Positions 22,411-34,491 of a stretch of 64,000 nt of DNA are shown in pieces (the stretch's first letter is position 1; each line of letters starts with the position of its first letter). Below the pieces are notes generated by a model. It saw only the letters and a program-made list of their open reading frames with translations, did no database searches and had not been told where the DNA came from. The stretch is from Apiotrichum sp. Y4204 (taxonomy: Eukaryota > Basidiomycota > Tremellomycetes > Trichosporonales > Trichosporonaceae): the NCBI GenBank assembly GCA_025531455.1, contig JAMYHL010000046.1:124001-188000 (forward strand), in the 5' to 3' direction. The position numbers and the translations under genes were made by a program.

Positions 22411-23466
22411 ATGTCAGCACCGCGCACCGCATCCCCGGCAGATGCTGTATCCACCTGCACCAAGCTCCAGGGCGTCGTATCCCACGAGATCTACCGTTTC
22501 CCGAAACACGGCGTGCAACTCCACACACTCCAGCTCCAGCCGACCGAGCGGCCAATTGAGGACCGCATCGCCGTCGTGGAGAGCTCGACGCGTGACGCCC
22601 TCGTGCTCGGCGTGTTTGACGGGCACCGCGGACACTGGGCGGCAGAGCACGTCGCCTCTGTTCTTTCAGCGCGCATCGCCGCTCTGGTTCCACCCACGCC
22701 TGAGGCCATCGCGTCCCTCTTTGAAACCCTCGACAGCGAGATGATCGCTGCTTTCCGCAACTCCCAGCCATCGGCCATCCAACGCCTCCTCCCGCGCCGC
22801 TTTGGCCCGGATCCCGAGCACCATCGGCTGGCAGTCAAGCGCGTCGCGTCGGGATGCACTGCCTGTGTTGCTGTGCTCCATTGCGGTAACGTGAGTGTGT
22901 ACAACGCGGGCGACTCGCGGGCCGTGTTTGCCTCCAAAGCAGAGCTACTTGAAACGGAGGATCATACGACGTCATCTCCGGCCGAGCGCGATAGAATACA
23001 CGGCGACCATCCAGGTGAGGACCACATCCTCGTCGGCGGCCGGCTGTTCGGCCAGCAGCTTGCACTTCGCGGGTTTGGGGACGCGCACTACAAGCTTCCT
23101 GTGCGCGGGCACCGCGCGGCAATCGAGCACATGTCGGCGTTCCAGGGCCCCAAGTCGATCAAGTTGAGCGAAATGTATGCGGCGCTGTTTGCGGATTACC
23201 GCTCCCCGCCGTACCTCACCGCGCGGCCGGAGGCATACGAGTCCGAGTTTGATGCGGAGGGAGTTGGCATCGTGGCGAGCGATGGGCTTTGGGATCTGGT
23301 CGGGAGCGCACAGGCGGTGGACGTTCTGCGGGGCTGGGATGGAGAGGGAAATGCGGCCGAGTTCCTGCTGCGGTCGGTGGTGGACGGAGGGAGGCGGCCG
23401 GGGGACGACGTGAGTGTCATTGTTGTGCTCCCGCTCGTGGACGGGGATAAGGGGAATAATCCATGA
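22411..23466 (+). CDS. PP2C-family protein phosphatase (pyruvate dehydrogenase phosphatase-like)
   Basis: Single-exon gene of 351 residues. It shows the metal-binding aspartates and ordered motifs of PP2C (PPM) Ser/Thr phosphatases. In order: VFDGHRGHWAAEH (motif with the first metal Asp), SGCTACVAVLHCGNVSVYNAGDSRAVF, LRGFGDAHYKLP, VASDGLWDLVGSAQA and GDDVSVIVVLP at the end. The FGDAHYK and DHTTSSPAERDRI segments resemble mitochondrial pyruvate dehydrogenase phosphatases (Ptc5/Ptc6-like) more than Ptc1. The N-terminus (MSAPRTASPADAVST) is not a strong targeting peptide, so location is open. The length is somewhat short for Ptc5. The ATG lies in TCATCCATGTCAG and is the first in frame. Confidence 0.9.
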   Translation: MSAPRTASPADAVSTCTKLQGVVSHEIYRFPKHGVQLHTLQLQPTERPIEDRIAVVESSTRDALVLGVFDGHRGHWAAEHVASVLSARIAALVPPTPEAIASLFETLDSEMIAAFRNSQPSAIQRLLPRRFGPDPEHHRLAVKRVASGCTACVAVLHCGNVSVYNAGDSRAVFASKAELLETEDHTTSSPAERDRIHGDHPGEDHILVGGRLFGQQLALRGFGDAHYKLPVRGHRAAIEHMSAFQGPKSIKLSEMYAALFADYRSPPYLTARPEAYESEFDAEGVGIVASDGLWDLVGSAQAVDVLRGWDGEGNAAEFLLRSVVDGGRRPGDDVSVIVVLPLVDGDKGNNP

Positions 23467-25636
23467 AGTTGGTTATCACCGCTATGCACGATAGCTGTGC
23501 GATGTTACATGTACTCTGCGCGTTGGACCGCGTGTGGTGGTTACGGACGGAAAGGGCCTAGTTTCGACGTCATGGTTCAATGTCTCGCGTTATCTTATCT
23601 CTCTGGGTATGCAGCAGTGTTCGTGTGGTTGCATACACCACGGTTGATAGGACAGTGCTGTCTACTAAACACTATGCTCTGCGTGCATGACAACCGCTGT
23701 TCCATCGCAGAGGCCGTCCTCCTGCTGCCACGTCCTGCCGAAGTTGCCCTCTCAGGTATGGCTCAGCACGCCTTCACGTCGCAGGGCTACAGGATCGCAG
23801 GAAACTCTCGACACGTGCGTCACCAGATTGCTTCACCTGCGCACTTGAGATGCAGCTCTTGCTTCGATTGCTTCACCAGAACCCTTGAACGCTATGGCCA
23901 ACACTCCCCCCTTCTGCCGGATTGAGAGCGCAAGGCTGCGAGCTGTCAGGCTTGGCGTGCTTCACTTGGCCCCCGCAACTCTCCCCCGGACCCCGTCGAC
24001 CGGAAGTCTCAGTGGACGCTTGGTCCTCGATGTACGACGGTCACGCGCCCTAATGTCTCAAGATCTCAGGAATCAGGATACGGCGGGGCTTGTGGACGAT
24101 CTTGCGTCCTCCAGCTTGCAGAACCCAGCATCCCGCTCAGCACTCTCATACCTCCCATTCCTCCGGCCCCTGGTTCATCTCATCCCCCGGCAGTGGGAGC
24201 GTGGCGCGTACCAGCCCCCGTATATGAGCATCTCAGTGACTCCATCGGTTGTAGTGAGACACGAACGACCGGCAACGCACGTACACTCTACATTGGGGAA
24301 TGTGCGGACCGGTACGGCTGTTCTGTGCAATACCGAGACAGCGATAGAAGAATGAAGATCGGCACACGATGCAACGCGCTGTATATTATATAGACACTCA
24401 CAGCTCGCTGCACATCGTGCGCAACACCGCGTGTGGCGCCCGCAAACTCACCTGACAGTCACGAACTATTGCATTCCCACTTGTCCCGACAAGACGTCGT
24501 CAAGCAGCCGCCCCTGGCTCCCCAAAACTCCAACTCTCTCTTTGTTCTGTAACACTCTAACAGCTGACAGTTGCTGCGGTTGACACTCACTTGCTCGAGA
24601 GAGAGAGAGATACTCGACATGACGCCCCCTGCTTCTAGGCTTCTTCCAGGGCGACACGAGGTCTCGGCTCGGGCATTTTGCTTCCTGCCTCTCGATCGGT
24701 TACGCGTTGTGCACACCCCTCGGCACGGGCCGCGCGACAAGGATGTACAGTATTTACGGCATATGGTCAACTCGAGATGTTCGGAATTACTGTCGGCCGC
24801 TCCAAGCTTCTGGGAAGCTAGGCCTGGGGTGAGGCACCCGAGACGCCTCCCGCGCGGCCAGCTCACGGCCCACGGCGCCACATCCACGAGGCGACGTCGC
24901 CAACTGGCACTTCACTTAGGACGCGTCGATACAGTACACAACACAAACACAACCAGCACAGATCATCTCGTCTTTGTCACTTACGATACCACTCGCACCA
25001 TCTCCGAGTGTATCTGCTCCAGCGGTGTTTGAGGTATCCACCTCTGTGCTTCTAGCGGGTGGCCGAGGCCAGAGCACCCGTCCGTCTCCTCACCTACTCG
25101 CGTTCACTCACATCTGACCTGGCTGACCTCCTGCCGGCCTCGTGGGTGGCTTTTTGTTCCTTTTCTCGCATTGTTGCCTGTCAGGCCTGCTCATCGTCGC
25201 TCCCATGGTCTAGGAGAGAGGTACAAGCCCAGCGCCACTGCGCCGCGACCTCCGCTCTGAGCAGCTCCTTGGAGCCTCATCCTGCCTGCTGCGGTGTATC
25301 ATGTCGCGTCGCCGTCACCCAAACGAGCTGAGACGTCGCAGGAGAACGCGCAATTGGGGACAGAACAAAGAGCGTCTAGTATAGCACCCAGGGGCTATGG
25401 CCTGCAGAGACCAGCTGCAGTAGAGAGCACCAGTGTCCCCGCCGAACAGACTTGACGCATTCTCTTCCACCCGCAGTTTACCATGCTGCTTCTGACATTC
25501 ACACGAGATATAAACCGCCATTCGCGTCGCTCATCGCTCTTCGAACCAGCCCTCTCCCTCCCTTAGACCTACACTGTCGCACGACCCAGCTCCCACCCAT
25601 ATACTTTTCTCTTCTCTGTACCTTCATCCGAGCGCT
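23467..25636. other. 2.2-kb intergenic region with a GA microsatellite
   Basis: Between two plus-strand genes. No frame with protein-like features. Contains a GA run at 24597-24610 and a GATATAAACC TATA-like element at 25506-25515, about 120 nt before the next ATG. The last 60 bases are a CT-rich leader. Confidence 0.45.
25506..25515 (+). promoter_or_regulatory. TATA-like element of the six-cysteine protein gene
   Basis: GATATAAACC about 120 nt before the ATG at 25637, followed by a pyrimidine-rich leader. Assigned by position and sequence only. Confidence 0.35.
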
Positions 25637-27839
25637 ATGCCCATCCCACGCTCGCTCGGTGACACCGAGCACGAGGTCGCCGCCGCACTCGCCTCCATGT
25701 CTGCCTCTCCCCCGCGCTTCACCAGCCCGCCCAAGCTTGTGCGCGAGCCTGTACCCCCTTCCTCTTCCCGTGCCGGTGCCCGTCCCGGTCCCGGTTCCAG
25801 TGACGACAACTCGCATCCCACGGGACAAGTCGTAGTACAAGTGGAACACTCCGTCCGTCCATCAGCCAGCGACCCCGCCCAGTCGCAAATCCGCACCCCG
25901 CCACTTGTCCCCGCGCAGCTTCCGCACACTCCCCCTTCGCTGAACCGCAAGGCCATCAAGCTCGAGGCTTCAGCTCAAGACCCCAAATTAGGTGAAAAAC
26001 TCCCGACGCCGTCCAAGACACCCAAGACGCCCAAGCGCCAGCCAAAGCCGTACGCGCGGCCTGCGCGCAAGTCATTCTCAAAGTCCATCACTCTCATCAA
26101 CTCGACCCCGTCAGAGTCGCCGCCTACCTCCTCGTCGCGCCTCCCTTCCCCGGAGGCCTGCTCTGACTCCCCCACCCCACGCTCCACTACGCGCGGACGG
26201 AAGCTCAAGCCCATCACCGAGGATGAGATCAAGGACCTCACCCCGGACGAGCAGGTCCACGTCATGACTTATTCCGTAAAGTACCAGCACAAGGCTGCCA
26301 CTCTTGTGAGTCGTCGTGTTTTGATCTTCTCATCTCCCACTGCTATCTGATATCTGGGAGCTTTCCGGGTGTCTAATAATTTTCATTCTATTTTTCTTCG
26401 GCGTGGTAGTGCGTCTGGAGGCCGCCTTGCTGTGCTTCTGAAAACTACCATCACCTTGGTAGTGCCACTGCACGAGGTGGTAATTCGCTTTTGCAGTGTT
26501 TGTCCTAAACCACAACTCACAGCTCCTTCTCCATTATTGCATTTCCCGCCTTATATAAAACCCACTGACATGGCAGTTCCGCGCACTCCGCGACCCCAAC
26601 TGCCACCGCATCACCTCAAAAACAATCTTAAAGCCATGCGAAACGTGCACCTCGCAGGACTGGCCGTGTATGCTCGAGGTGACTAACGCCTTTGGGCTCC
26701 GCAAGGCCGTGTCGCGGTGCACGGGGTGCCGGCACACACGGTCGACGTGCTCGCTGAAAAACCAGGTCAAGAACTGGGCCGAAGACGACGCGCGCATGCC
26801 CTGGGAGAACGAGGACGGCACCCCGCGCGACTCGAGCCGCGAACCTTCGTGCTTTCCCGAACTCGGAGGCCGCGCAAAATCCTGGTCCGCCAGCCTGCCC
26901 CCTGCGGAGCTCGACGTCGCCGCCGAGCCACCACCCAGCTTCTCCACCCCCGTCGCGCTCCACCTCCCGCCATCCGTGGACCCCAACATTAGCAATTTTC
27001 TCTACACTATGGCTCCAGTCCGTCATCATCTTCCGCCATCGACTTCGGCCGCCATCTCTGCCCTTCTCCGCAGCGTTGGCGGACAGCACACTCCACTCGA
27101 ACAAGCACCGGCAGTTTACAGCCGCCCCTCATCGCCCATCACTGGCAATTATACTGGGCCCCCACGTCCATCAGCGTCCTGGGAAATGGACTCTTTCTCT
27201 CCCCGTGACAACGATGACCCAAACCCATTCTACCCTCCCCCTCCCCCAATGCCAAGCGCGCACACATACCCTCAACAAGAGTACCGCCCCTCGTACCACC
27301 CATACCCGTACCACGACCGTCACGAGCGCTCCCACAGTTTTACGCGGCACACACCCCCGTATGCCCGCGGAGAGCGGAGCACCCCGTCGTACCGCTACCC
27401 GAGCACAGAGAGTCCGTCTGGCGTGCGCCTCGGCATCCCGCTCTTTGATCCGGCGCACGACTCGATGCCCCCGCCCTCGTGGCGTACCTCGTCGTACGAC
27501 GCCCTCGAGCTCGACATGGGCTCCGCGCCGCGCCAGGTCGTGCCCCAGATCGTCGTCCATCCCCACTCCCCATGTGCAGGGGACGACTCAAAGCACCGCA
27601 GCAGATACTATTCCCCGCGCCCCGAGACCCCAACTCCCGTGAGGTTTGCCCGCGGCTCGGGCCCCCACGACATTGACGAGGCCCACACGCTTCTCGAACT
27701 CGGCCAGTCCCGCTCCCTCAGCCTCCCGCTCTCGACAGGCCACCGCGACGGCGAGTACCGCGATCGTTCGGCCTCCCCTAGCCCCGAGCGGGCCCCAGCT
27801 GCCTCCCGCCGTCCGTACTGGCGCACCAACCCCGCTTGA
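25637..27839 (+). CDS. large disordered protein with an atypical CX2CX6C-X16-CX2CX6C cluster
   Basis: Two exons (25637-26305, 26577-27839) give 643 residues. The 271-nt intron is the longest in the window and ends CACTGACATGGCAG, with a good branch site. Residues 1-223 are disordered and phosphosite-rich (PTPSKTPKTPKRQPKPYARPARKSF), ending in LTPDEQVHVMTYSVKYQHKAATL. Just after the junction comes CETCTSQDWPC, then 16 residues, then CTGCRHTRSTC. This is six cysteines spaced like a fungal Zn(II)2Cys6 cluster, but without the usual basic residues in the first loop. The remaining 370 residues are Pro/Tyr/Ser-rich. I infer a zinc-binding, possibly DNA-binding, protein. Such clusters are seen in uncharacterised basidiomycete proteins. 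A TATATAAAA inside the intron could drive a shorter transcript, or the two halves could be separate genes. Confidence 0.7.
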
Positions 27840-29123
27840 CAATGCATCAGAAATCGTCAGCAGGTGTGCTCAAGCCCCGTGGACATTTTTCCGTTTTCAA
27901 AAGCAAATCGTTTATGCCCGTGCCTCCGTGATATCGTCCCAGAGCAGATGGCTATCCCATTCCATCATAATACACCGACACAACCCAGCAACCACAACAA
28001 CAATTATTCCCACGTCTCCGGCGCTGTCATCTCAAGCCCAATAATTGTCTTCCAGTTCCCCGCCTCCTTGCGCGTGTTTTGAGCCCATCACAGTGGTTAT
28101 GCATCAGGTATTGCAACATTGTCCATGTCGTGATCGACGATAATGGTGGACGCCTTACTGACCCCACACTCCCAATTTATCAACGATTTAGTATCCTCAC
28201 CACATCATATGTCGAGCTCTCTTTCAGTATGTAGATTAGTGAAGGCTCAGCCATGACCCAGCCGACAACCGACAACAGCAGACTTGTCGATTCGACTCGA
28301 CTCACCTCCATCCGACCTACAGATCCCACGGAGCCCAAATCCCCTTTTACAACTTCAACTCTCCCACAAAAAGCATCGAGCGGGACACACAGACCCCGAA
28401 TCCGGTCTCTGTGGATTTTTAACCTCCTGTTTTAGAAACTCGTTGAGATCTCTGACGACTCCTGACCGCCTGGGTTCTTGTTGCCGAGCGCCCGTGGTGG
28501 GCCTTGTGTATGTGGCGCTTCGACAGCCAAGGAGAACGGGGCGGAAAACACTAAGCGTACAGTATTTCTGTCATTCGGTCGAGGCTGGGGCTCCTGAGGG
28601 GATCTGGTCGAGAGTGTCGTGCAGAACCGCGAGCGTGCAGATTCAGAACCACGAGGCGTCCGCCTCCACTATTGTCAGTCCACACTTCCGCAATGCATTC
28701 ATTCCATCAATCATGTGTAGACACTGCTGTCTTGTCCCATCACATCAGGCATTTTATCAGTCTTCCCAACAAATGATGGGACGCCTTGAGGGCAGCGCGA
28801 TCACCATCACCACTGCCAAACTCACGATGTGGCACCACCCCGACCGTCACCATCGGGCTTGTGCGAGGCAGCACACACCCCCGAATCGATGGCACACACC
28901 ACCCCTCCGACGACCGGTGTGAACGCGGTAAACAGCATTATGGGAAACGGGGATGGGGGAGAGTCTGGCTAGGTGCGTGGTGTGGGTCGGCTCAACCCAA
29001 GAGAGAGATATATACCTTCTCGTCTTCCACCTCATCAGCATCCCACCCCATTCCATCCCATCCCTCCGATTCCCCATCTCCTATAGCTCTTAGCGTACCT
29101 CCCAGCCGTAACTCAACTTCGCA
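27840..29123. other. intergenic region upstream of the large unknown gene
   Basis: About 1.3 kb with no convincing frame. It ends in a GAGAGAGATATATACC element about 115 nt before the ATG and a leader with CATCCCACCCCATTCCATCCCATCCC repeats. Confidence 0.45.
29008..29014 (+). promoter_or_regulatory. TATA-like element of the large unknown gene
   Basis: ATATATA at about 110 nt before the ATG at 29124, directly after a GA-rich run. Typical position for a fungal core promoter; no other evidence. Confidence 0.35.
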
Positions 29124-32100
29124 ATGACGGGCGGCACCCGCTCGGACGCCGAGCACCCCCCGACAAACCAGTACCGCCTCTCGCCCACGGCGCTCGAGTG
29201 CCTTCTCGATGGTGACGGCCAAGGCGGCGGACGTGCTCCCGAAACCCGCCATCAAAACGCCGTTAATATTCAAGGTGGCTTCCGCATGCCCGCCCGCGGC
29301 AATATCAACTTGGTCCAAGTAACCCAAGTCACGCAGATCGTCCAAGTAAACAGCGCCAACAGGGCTTCCGAAACCAACCACACACGCCCAATCAACACCC
29401 ACAACAATCAACTTCGTGGCGGTCTCCGCGCCGTCCCCACCCCTCCCGCGGCACACCAGCCCCGCAGCGGCCTCAGCCTGAGCCTGCACCCCGTTCGTCC
29501 CCATCCCGGTGCGCCGCGCTGGCAGACTTCGGCCAGCACCATCGCCATCGCTGGCACTTGCCCCGTGGCACCCGTGACTCCCGTGACTCCCGTGGCAGCC
29601 GTCGTCCCCAGCTTCCATCCCGGCCCGCACCAACTCGACCCCTTCCACGGCATCAACTACCCACTGCTGCAGACGCCCACGCACCGCACCGGATGGAGCC
29701 ACACACACTCCGGCCCATCGCACCCCGTCGTGAGCCCTCACACTCAAGTAGACCCCCACACCCCCGCCAGTCCCACACCCGGCGGCGCGGCGCGCTTCCA
29801 CCCACCGGGCTTCGTGCCCTCCCAGCCGCGCGCCATCCCCGGAGTCCGCCCCGAACCCCCGCTCGACCCATTTGCCCCGACCCCGACCCCGCGCGCGCCC
29901 GGCGCGTGGGCGCCGCCGCCCACGCCCGCGTTCCGTCCCGGCCGCCCCGAGCAGCGCGTCGTCCCGGGCACCCCCGAGCCCTACCATATCCAGCCACAGA
30001 CAGAATCACCCCCTCCCAGCCAGCGATCGTACGCTGCCGTCCTCTCTGGCCCCCACTTCACGCCTTCGTACGACACTCCGGCTCGAACGCAGCGCGGCCG
30101 GGAACGCTCGCGGATCCCGCATAGCCTGACCGCAACACACGGCCACTCGGCAACACACACACGCGACCGAATCCCATGCTCGGAGAGCGCGAACAGCGCG
30201 CAAGTCTCTACACACACGCCGTCGGGCCGGGCGCGCGGCCGCGCCCCCGCGACTGTCGAGAGCCTCCCGCCCATGACCCGCGCGGAGGCCGGGCATCCTA
30301 TCCGCCTCGTCGGGTTCCACCCTCGCGGCAGAGACGCCCGCGTACATCTTGTTCTCGCTTCGCGGCCCCGTGTCCGTACAACTCCAGAGCCCGCGGGATA
30401 CACGATTCCAGACACCACCCCCATGCCTACCGGCGACGCTGGCGCCAGCACCGGTTCTCTCGCCGAGGCCGCTGAGACTCCGACCGCGCTTCAAGTCCGG
30501 CACCGGCGGGTCAGCGATCCGACGCACGCGCGTGCGTCGCTCCGTGAGACGTACAGCCCTGGGCCGCCCATCGCCCCGCAGCCGGTGCACCCCGAGGCTT
30601 TTGGCGGGTACGTCCCGCTTATGCGCCCGCCGCACCATGAGGGCCGTCGCGGCATCGTCGACTGCCACGGCGAGATGGTGTTTGGGCGTAACCTACACCG
30701 CCGTGGCGAGGGCCCACCCCGCCCAGCCAACCCCAGCCCCGAGGACCAGCCGGCCTCGGTCGACGCCGGTATCAGTACCCTCATCTACCGCCTCGGCAAC
30801 CCGATCGTCCACATGGTCACCGTCCCCGATGTGCGCACCCAGTGGATCCTGGGAAGCAGGGAGGGAATGGCCTCGTTCAGTGCGCCCGCCTCCGCGATCC
30901 CACCCTTGCACACGGCATCTCACACGGTGTGGCGGCCCAACTCGCAGGTTTTCCAGACCGTCCCTCCCGGCTTCCGCATCGCACCACCAAACACCAGCAT
31001 CGCGCGCAGCGTCACTGGCAAGGTGGTTTGCGTCCCGAACTGGGTCCTCGACCGGCGCACCGACCTCACTCTGCTGAGTTTCGAATCCTTCGTGCACCTC
31101 CTGATGATCGACATTCCGGGCTTTGAAGTCCCCGCCATCGGGGAGTGGGCCTCGCCGCTCGCCGCGCTCCTGCACCACCTCCTGCACCATCCAAACCTCC
31201 TGGCTCTCGCGCTCCGCTCCGCCCAGCCGCTCCCCTGGGAATTGCGCGGCCGCGCCGACTCAAACTACCGCATCTTCCGCCGCAAAACGTTTGCCGCCCT
31301 CTGCGTCGTCGCCGCCCGGTACTGGGACGGACTCGGCTACTTCCGCGACGTCCTTCAAGTCCTCTTCGGGGTCGGCCCCCAGTGGTGAGTAGTGAGCAGT
31401 AGTACAGTATCCGCTGACCCTAGCCCCACGGTGCCCGCGCAGCACTGGTCCACGCCGCGATACTATCTCGTCGCGCGCGAACTCGCCCGCGGAGGATACT
31501 GGCCCCACGTGGCGCTGTGCGACATTCTCGGAGCGACGCGTGCGCTGCGCGAAGACATGGCGTACAGGCACTCGCCCGCGTTTGTCGGCTGGCTCCCGTT
31601 CAGCAAGGACCAGGCCGAGTGGATCCAGGTTCAGCCGACGGTACGCACAGACGCCGACTTTGTGAGGGAAAACAACAACAACCACGAAGAAGCCAACTGG
31701 CTCATGGAGCATATCTGGGGCACGCGCGGGCACAAGATCCGTTACGGCACCGCGCTCTTCATTCCCTCCCTCGGACTGATTCTTACCAGCCGCGGCACTA
31801 TCCAGCTGGTAGGTTGCACCCATGGATCGTACCGTGCTCACAACAGGTCAAGTACGGCCCCAAGCCGAACAGGGTGCGCATCCCGCCACGCTCTCCCCTC
31901 ATGGTCTTTGACCGCCCCGACGCCGGTCTGCCCGAGATGGCGGTCTCCCCGGAAGACAACCCCCGCCCCTTCAGGCATCCGCAGCCTCCGCAGCCTCCGC
32001 ACCCGAACCGCAATCCCCCCCGCTCGTGTCCCCCGACGGAGCAGGGCAGCGACAGTACCAGCGCCCACTGTGATTCCCGCCTCAGCCCCATCAGCGAGCA

Positions 32101-32191
32101 TGTATCGGCTGATGGTAATCTCCCGGGCTTTGACCTGGAGGACCGCGCCGAGTGTGCCGACGCAGGGCCCGGTCCCAGCAGTCAGAGGTAG
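29124..32191 (+). CDS. large uncharacterised protein, disordered N-terminus and conserved-looking C-terminal domain
   Basis: Three exons (29124-31384, 31424-31808, 31847-32191) with 38-39-nt introns encode 996 residues. The first 550 or so residues are Pro/His/Thr-rich low complexity. From about residue 560 the sequence becomes globular (GISTLIYRLGNPIVHMVTVPDVRTQWIL; FESFVHLLMIDIPGFEVPAIGEW; YRIFRRKTFAALCVVAARYWDGLGYFRDVLQVLFG). It continues through both splice junctions (HWSTPRYYLVARELARGGYWPHVALCDILGATRALREDM; NWLMEHIWGTRGHKIRYGTALFIPSLGLIL), then returns to a disordered tail. I recognise no family, metal site or nucleotide-binding motif. The continuity of a folded-looking domain across two tiny introns argues for a real gene. 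Confidence 0.8.
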
Positions 32192-33042
32192 AGTATACCA
32201 GCACAAGAACAGACAATCATTCCACACATCACCTGGGAGTAGAGAAGGGTACAGAGAATCGTAAGTCCGCCGTCAGAAAGTAAGCGCTAACGGAAAGAAA
32301 GCAAGGCGGTCCGAGTGATCAAGAACAGAACAGCAACAGAACAGAAGAGCTCCACTGATCGACACTAGACATGGCCGATCGTGCCGGTCTCCGCTTGTGC
32401 ATCGCCAGGAAGAGGGGGGTCAAGGACTCACTTGCCATTATAGAATGCCGACGCAGGATTGTGTCACCGACAGCGAGGCGGAGAGACCGCGTCGGGTCAG
32501 TTGCGCAAGTGTGTGGTGCATTATGGATGGATGGATGGATAAGAAAAAGCCGGGAGGTCAAGTCACAAGTTGATAATGTCAGTTGATGCAGGAAGACAAC
32601 TGCTCGCCCCCCGGGGCTGTCCCAATGAATGATTGCTCGCGAGCACCTCGCACTTGGACAGTGCACCCGCTTGGAATAAAGCTTGACTCGGGATGGGGAG
32701 TTTGGCGAATGGTGCGACCCTGTCAGTACAGCCAAGGTCGGGAATCAGAGCACCATCGGGCGAGACGACGGGTGTGCATGGGCCACATGTGTGCGCGTGA
32801 TCCCGAGAGCCGTGCAGCCTTATCAAGAATGTCAGAATGTCAGCAAGTCAATGCGTCAGACAGTTGTATCCCCCATTGGAACCAGAGTCGGAAGAGTGGG
32901 CAAAAGCAAAGTGCCGACCTCCACTCCACCCTGTCCCTCCACCTAGTCGCAGTCTCACAGCGCTCTCTCCCCAAGGCTACCCATGACAACATCCACCTGC
33001 ACTGCAAATCCAACCACTTGATACATCAATGCAAGGCTCTAT
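32192..33042. other. convergent intergenic region
   Basis: About 850 bases between two convergent genes. Contains a GGAT tetranucleotide run (32524-32540). No coding frame with support. Confidence 0.45.
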
Positions 33043-34491
33043 CTAGAGGATCCACCCTCCAGCCGACCCCTGGCCAATGGGCAGCTCGACGGCGCCAGCC
33101 GAGGTCATGTCGAGCGCGAGGCCGTCATACGCGGGCAGGACGACGCCGCCCCACTGCCCGAGGTCGTTGGCAATGTGGCGCATCTCGTCCTCGGCCCACA
33201 CCTTTTCGATGAGCGCCTGCGCGAGGTAATGGTCCTGGTGCGCGGGGTTCGTGCCGCTCTCGCCGCGGATATGCCGCCCGAGCTCGGCCCACATCCAGTG
33301 CGTGGTCGGGTGGCTCATGCCCACGAGGAACGTCTGCGCGGGCCGGAGACGGAGCGCGATGCCCATGGCCTGCACAAAGGACACGTGCGACGTGTGCGTG
33401 CGCCACGGCCACAGCGCGTCGATGACGAGAACCGGCGGGCGGCGCGTGTGGTCTGGGCCGCTGCGCAGCGCGCCGTTGATGCGCGCGAGCACGCTGTCTG
33501 GGAGAGAGGAGAGGTCCGAGAGGTAGACGAGCTGGTGGTCGAATACAAAGCCGAGGCACACAAAAGGAATGGGAGTCTCGAGTTTGGGCTCTGGTCCCGG
33601 TGTGCCCGGCGCGCTGGGCGCCGACGGGGAGAGCGCCGCCTTGTGGAAGTACCGCCCGTGGGGGACTGGGGTCAGCATTGGAGGAGATAAGGGGTGTGCC
33701 GCGAGCACCGCGCAGAGTAGCGACCAGCTCGATATGGGGGCTATCAAAGCTGGTTCTCTGGCACAATGAGACCGCGGCTGCAGGTCATGCACTCCGTCCC
33801 GTCCTCTCTACTCACCTGGAAGAGTGGTGACCTTGATACCACACACCTCGACCTCGTCCTCCTCGCCAATGATGATAAACTCGAGCTGGGGGATCTCGCC
33901 GCCGCCCGAAGCCTTGGTCTTGTCAACAAGGTACGGAAACGTGGCTGCGATAGTCTCAAACGTCGTCTGTGTGCAGTATATCGGCATTGCGCCGCCCTGC
34001 CGCATGTTCCACTCGCGCAGGTCGTCGAGGCCGTTGTACGCGTCCGCGTGCCCGTGGGTAATCAGCACTGCATCAATCCGCTTGATGCCCCAGCGCGGGA
34101 AGAGGCGCACGCTCTGCTCGCGAAACGTCTTGCCGACATCCACCACCACATTGCGGAGCACGCCCGCCGCGTCGTGCTTGCTCAGCACCATTGACGGGTT
34201 GCCGCGCCGGTTCTTCCACCCCTCATCGATACCAGTGTCGACTGCAGCGCGGCACGACGTACACGGCACACACGCCGGCCACGCGCCCTCGGGGTCGTAC
34301 CGACCCCAGCGCTCGGGCACGCGCTCCCACGGCGCGGCGGCGGTGTATGCGTCGAGAAAGGCGCGCACGTCGCGCGACGGCTTGACTGCCCCCGCGAGGC
34401 ACGGACCGACGGGCAGAGCAGTCGACGTGCCGGTGCCGAGAAAGCGGACGCGGAGCGGATCAGAGGGGGAGGGGGTCGTCGAAGATGGCAT
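33043..34491 (-). CDS. metallo-beta-lactamase-fold hydrolase (PhnP-like)
   Basis: Two exons (34491-33816, 33665-33043) around a 150-nt intron encode 432 residues. After RVRFLGTGTSTALPVGPCLAG, the usual first strand and glycine turn of the fold, comes the zinc motif THGHADAYNGLDDLREW (HxHxD). MBL-fold landmarks continue over the splice as TTLPVPHGRYF, then FVFDHQLVYLSDLSSLPD with the expected late Asp. The block of Cys residues before the zinc motif (PACVPCTSCRAAVDTG) recalls the PhnP/Lipoate-ligase-B-neighbour type of fungal MBL proteins. The probable reaction is phosphodiester or ester hydrolysis in the cytosol; the substrate is unknown. The chosen start is the ATG in CCACTCCCAATGCC. An upstream ATG at 34548 would add a His-rich leader encoded by a CAT microsatellite and is less likely. 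Confidence 0.88.

Noticed and set aside
26369..26686. Short plus-strand frame in the intron of the six-cysteine gene
   Set aside because: The alternative frame from the acceptor at 26576 carries the cysteine cluster and continues into the long exon.
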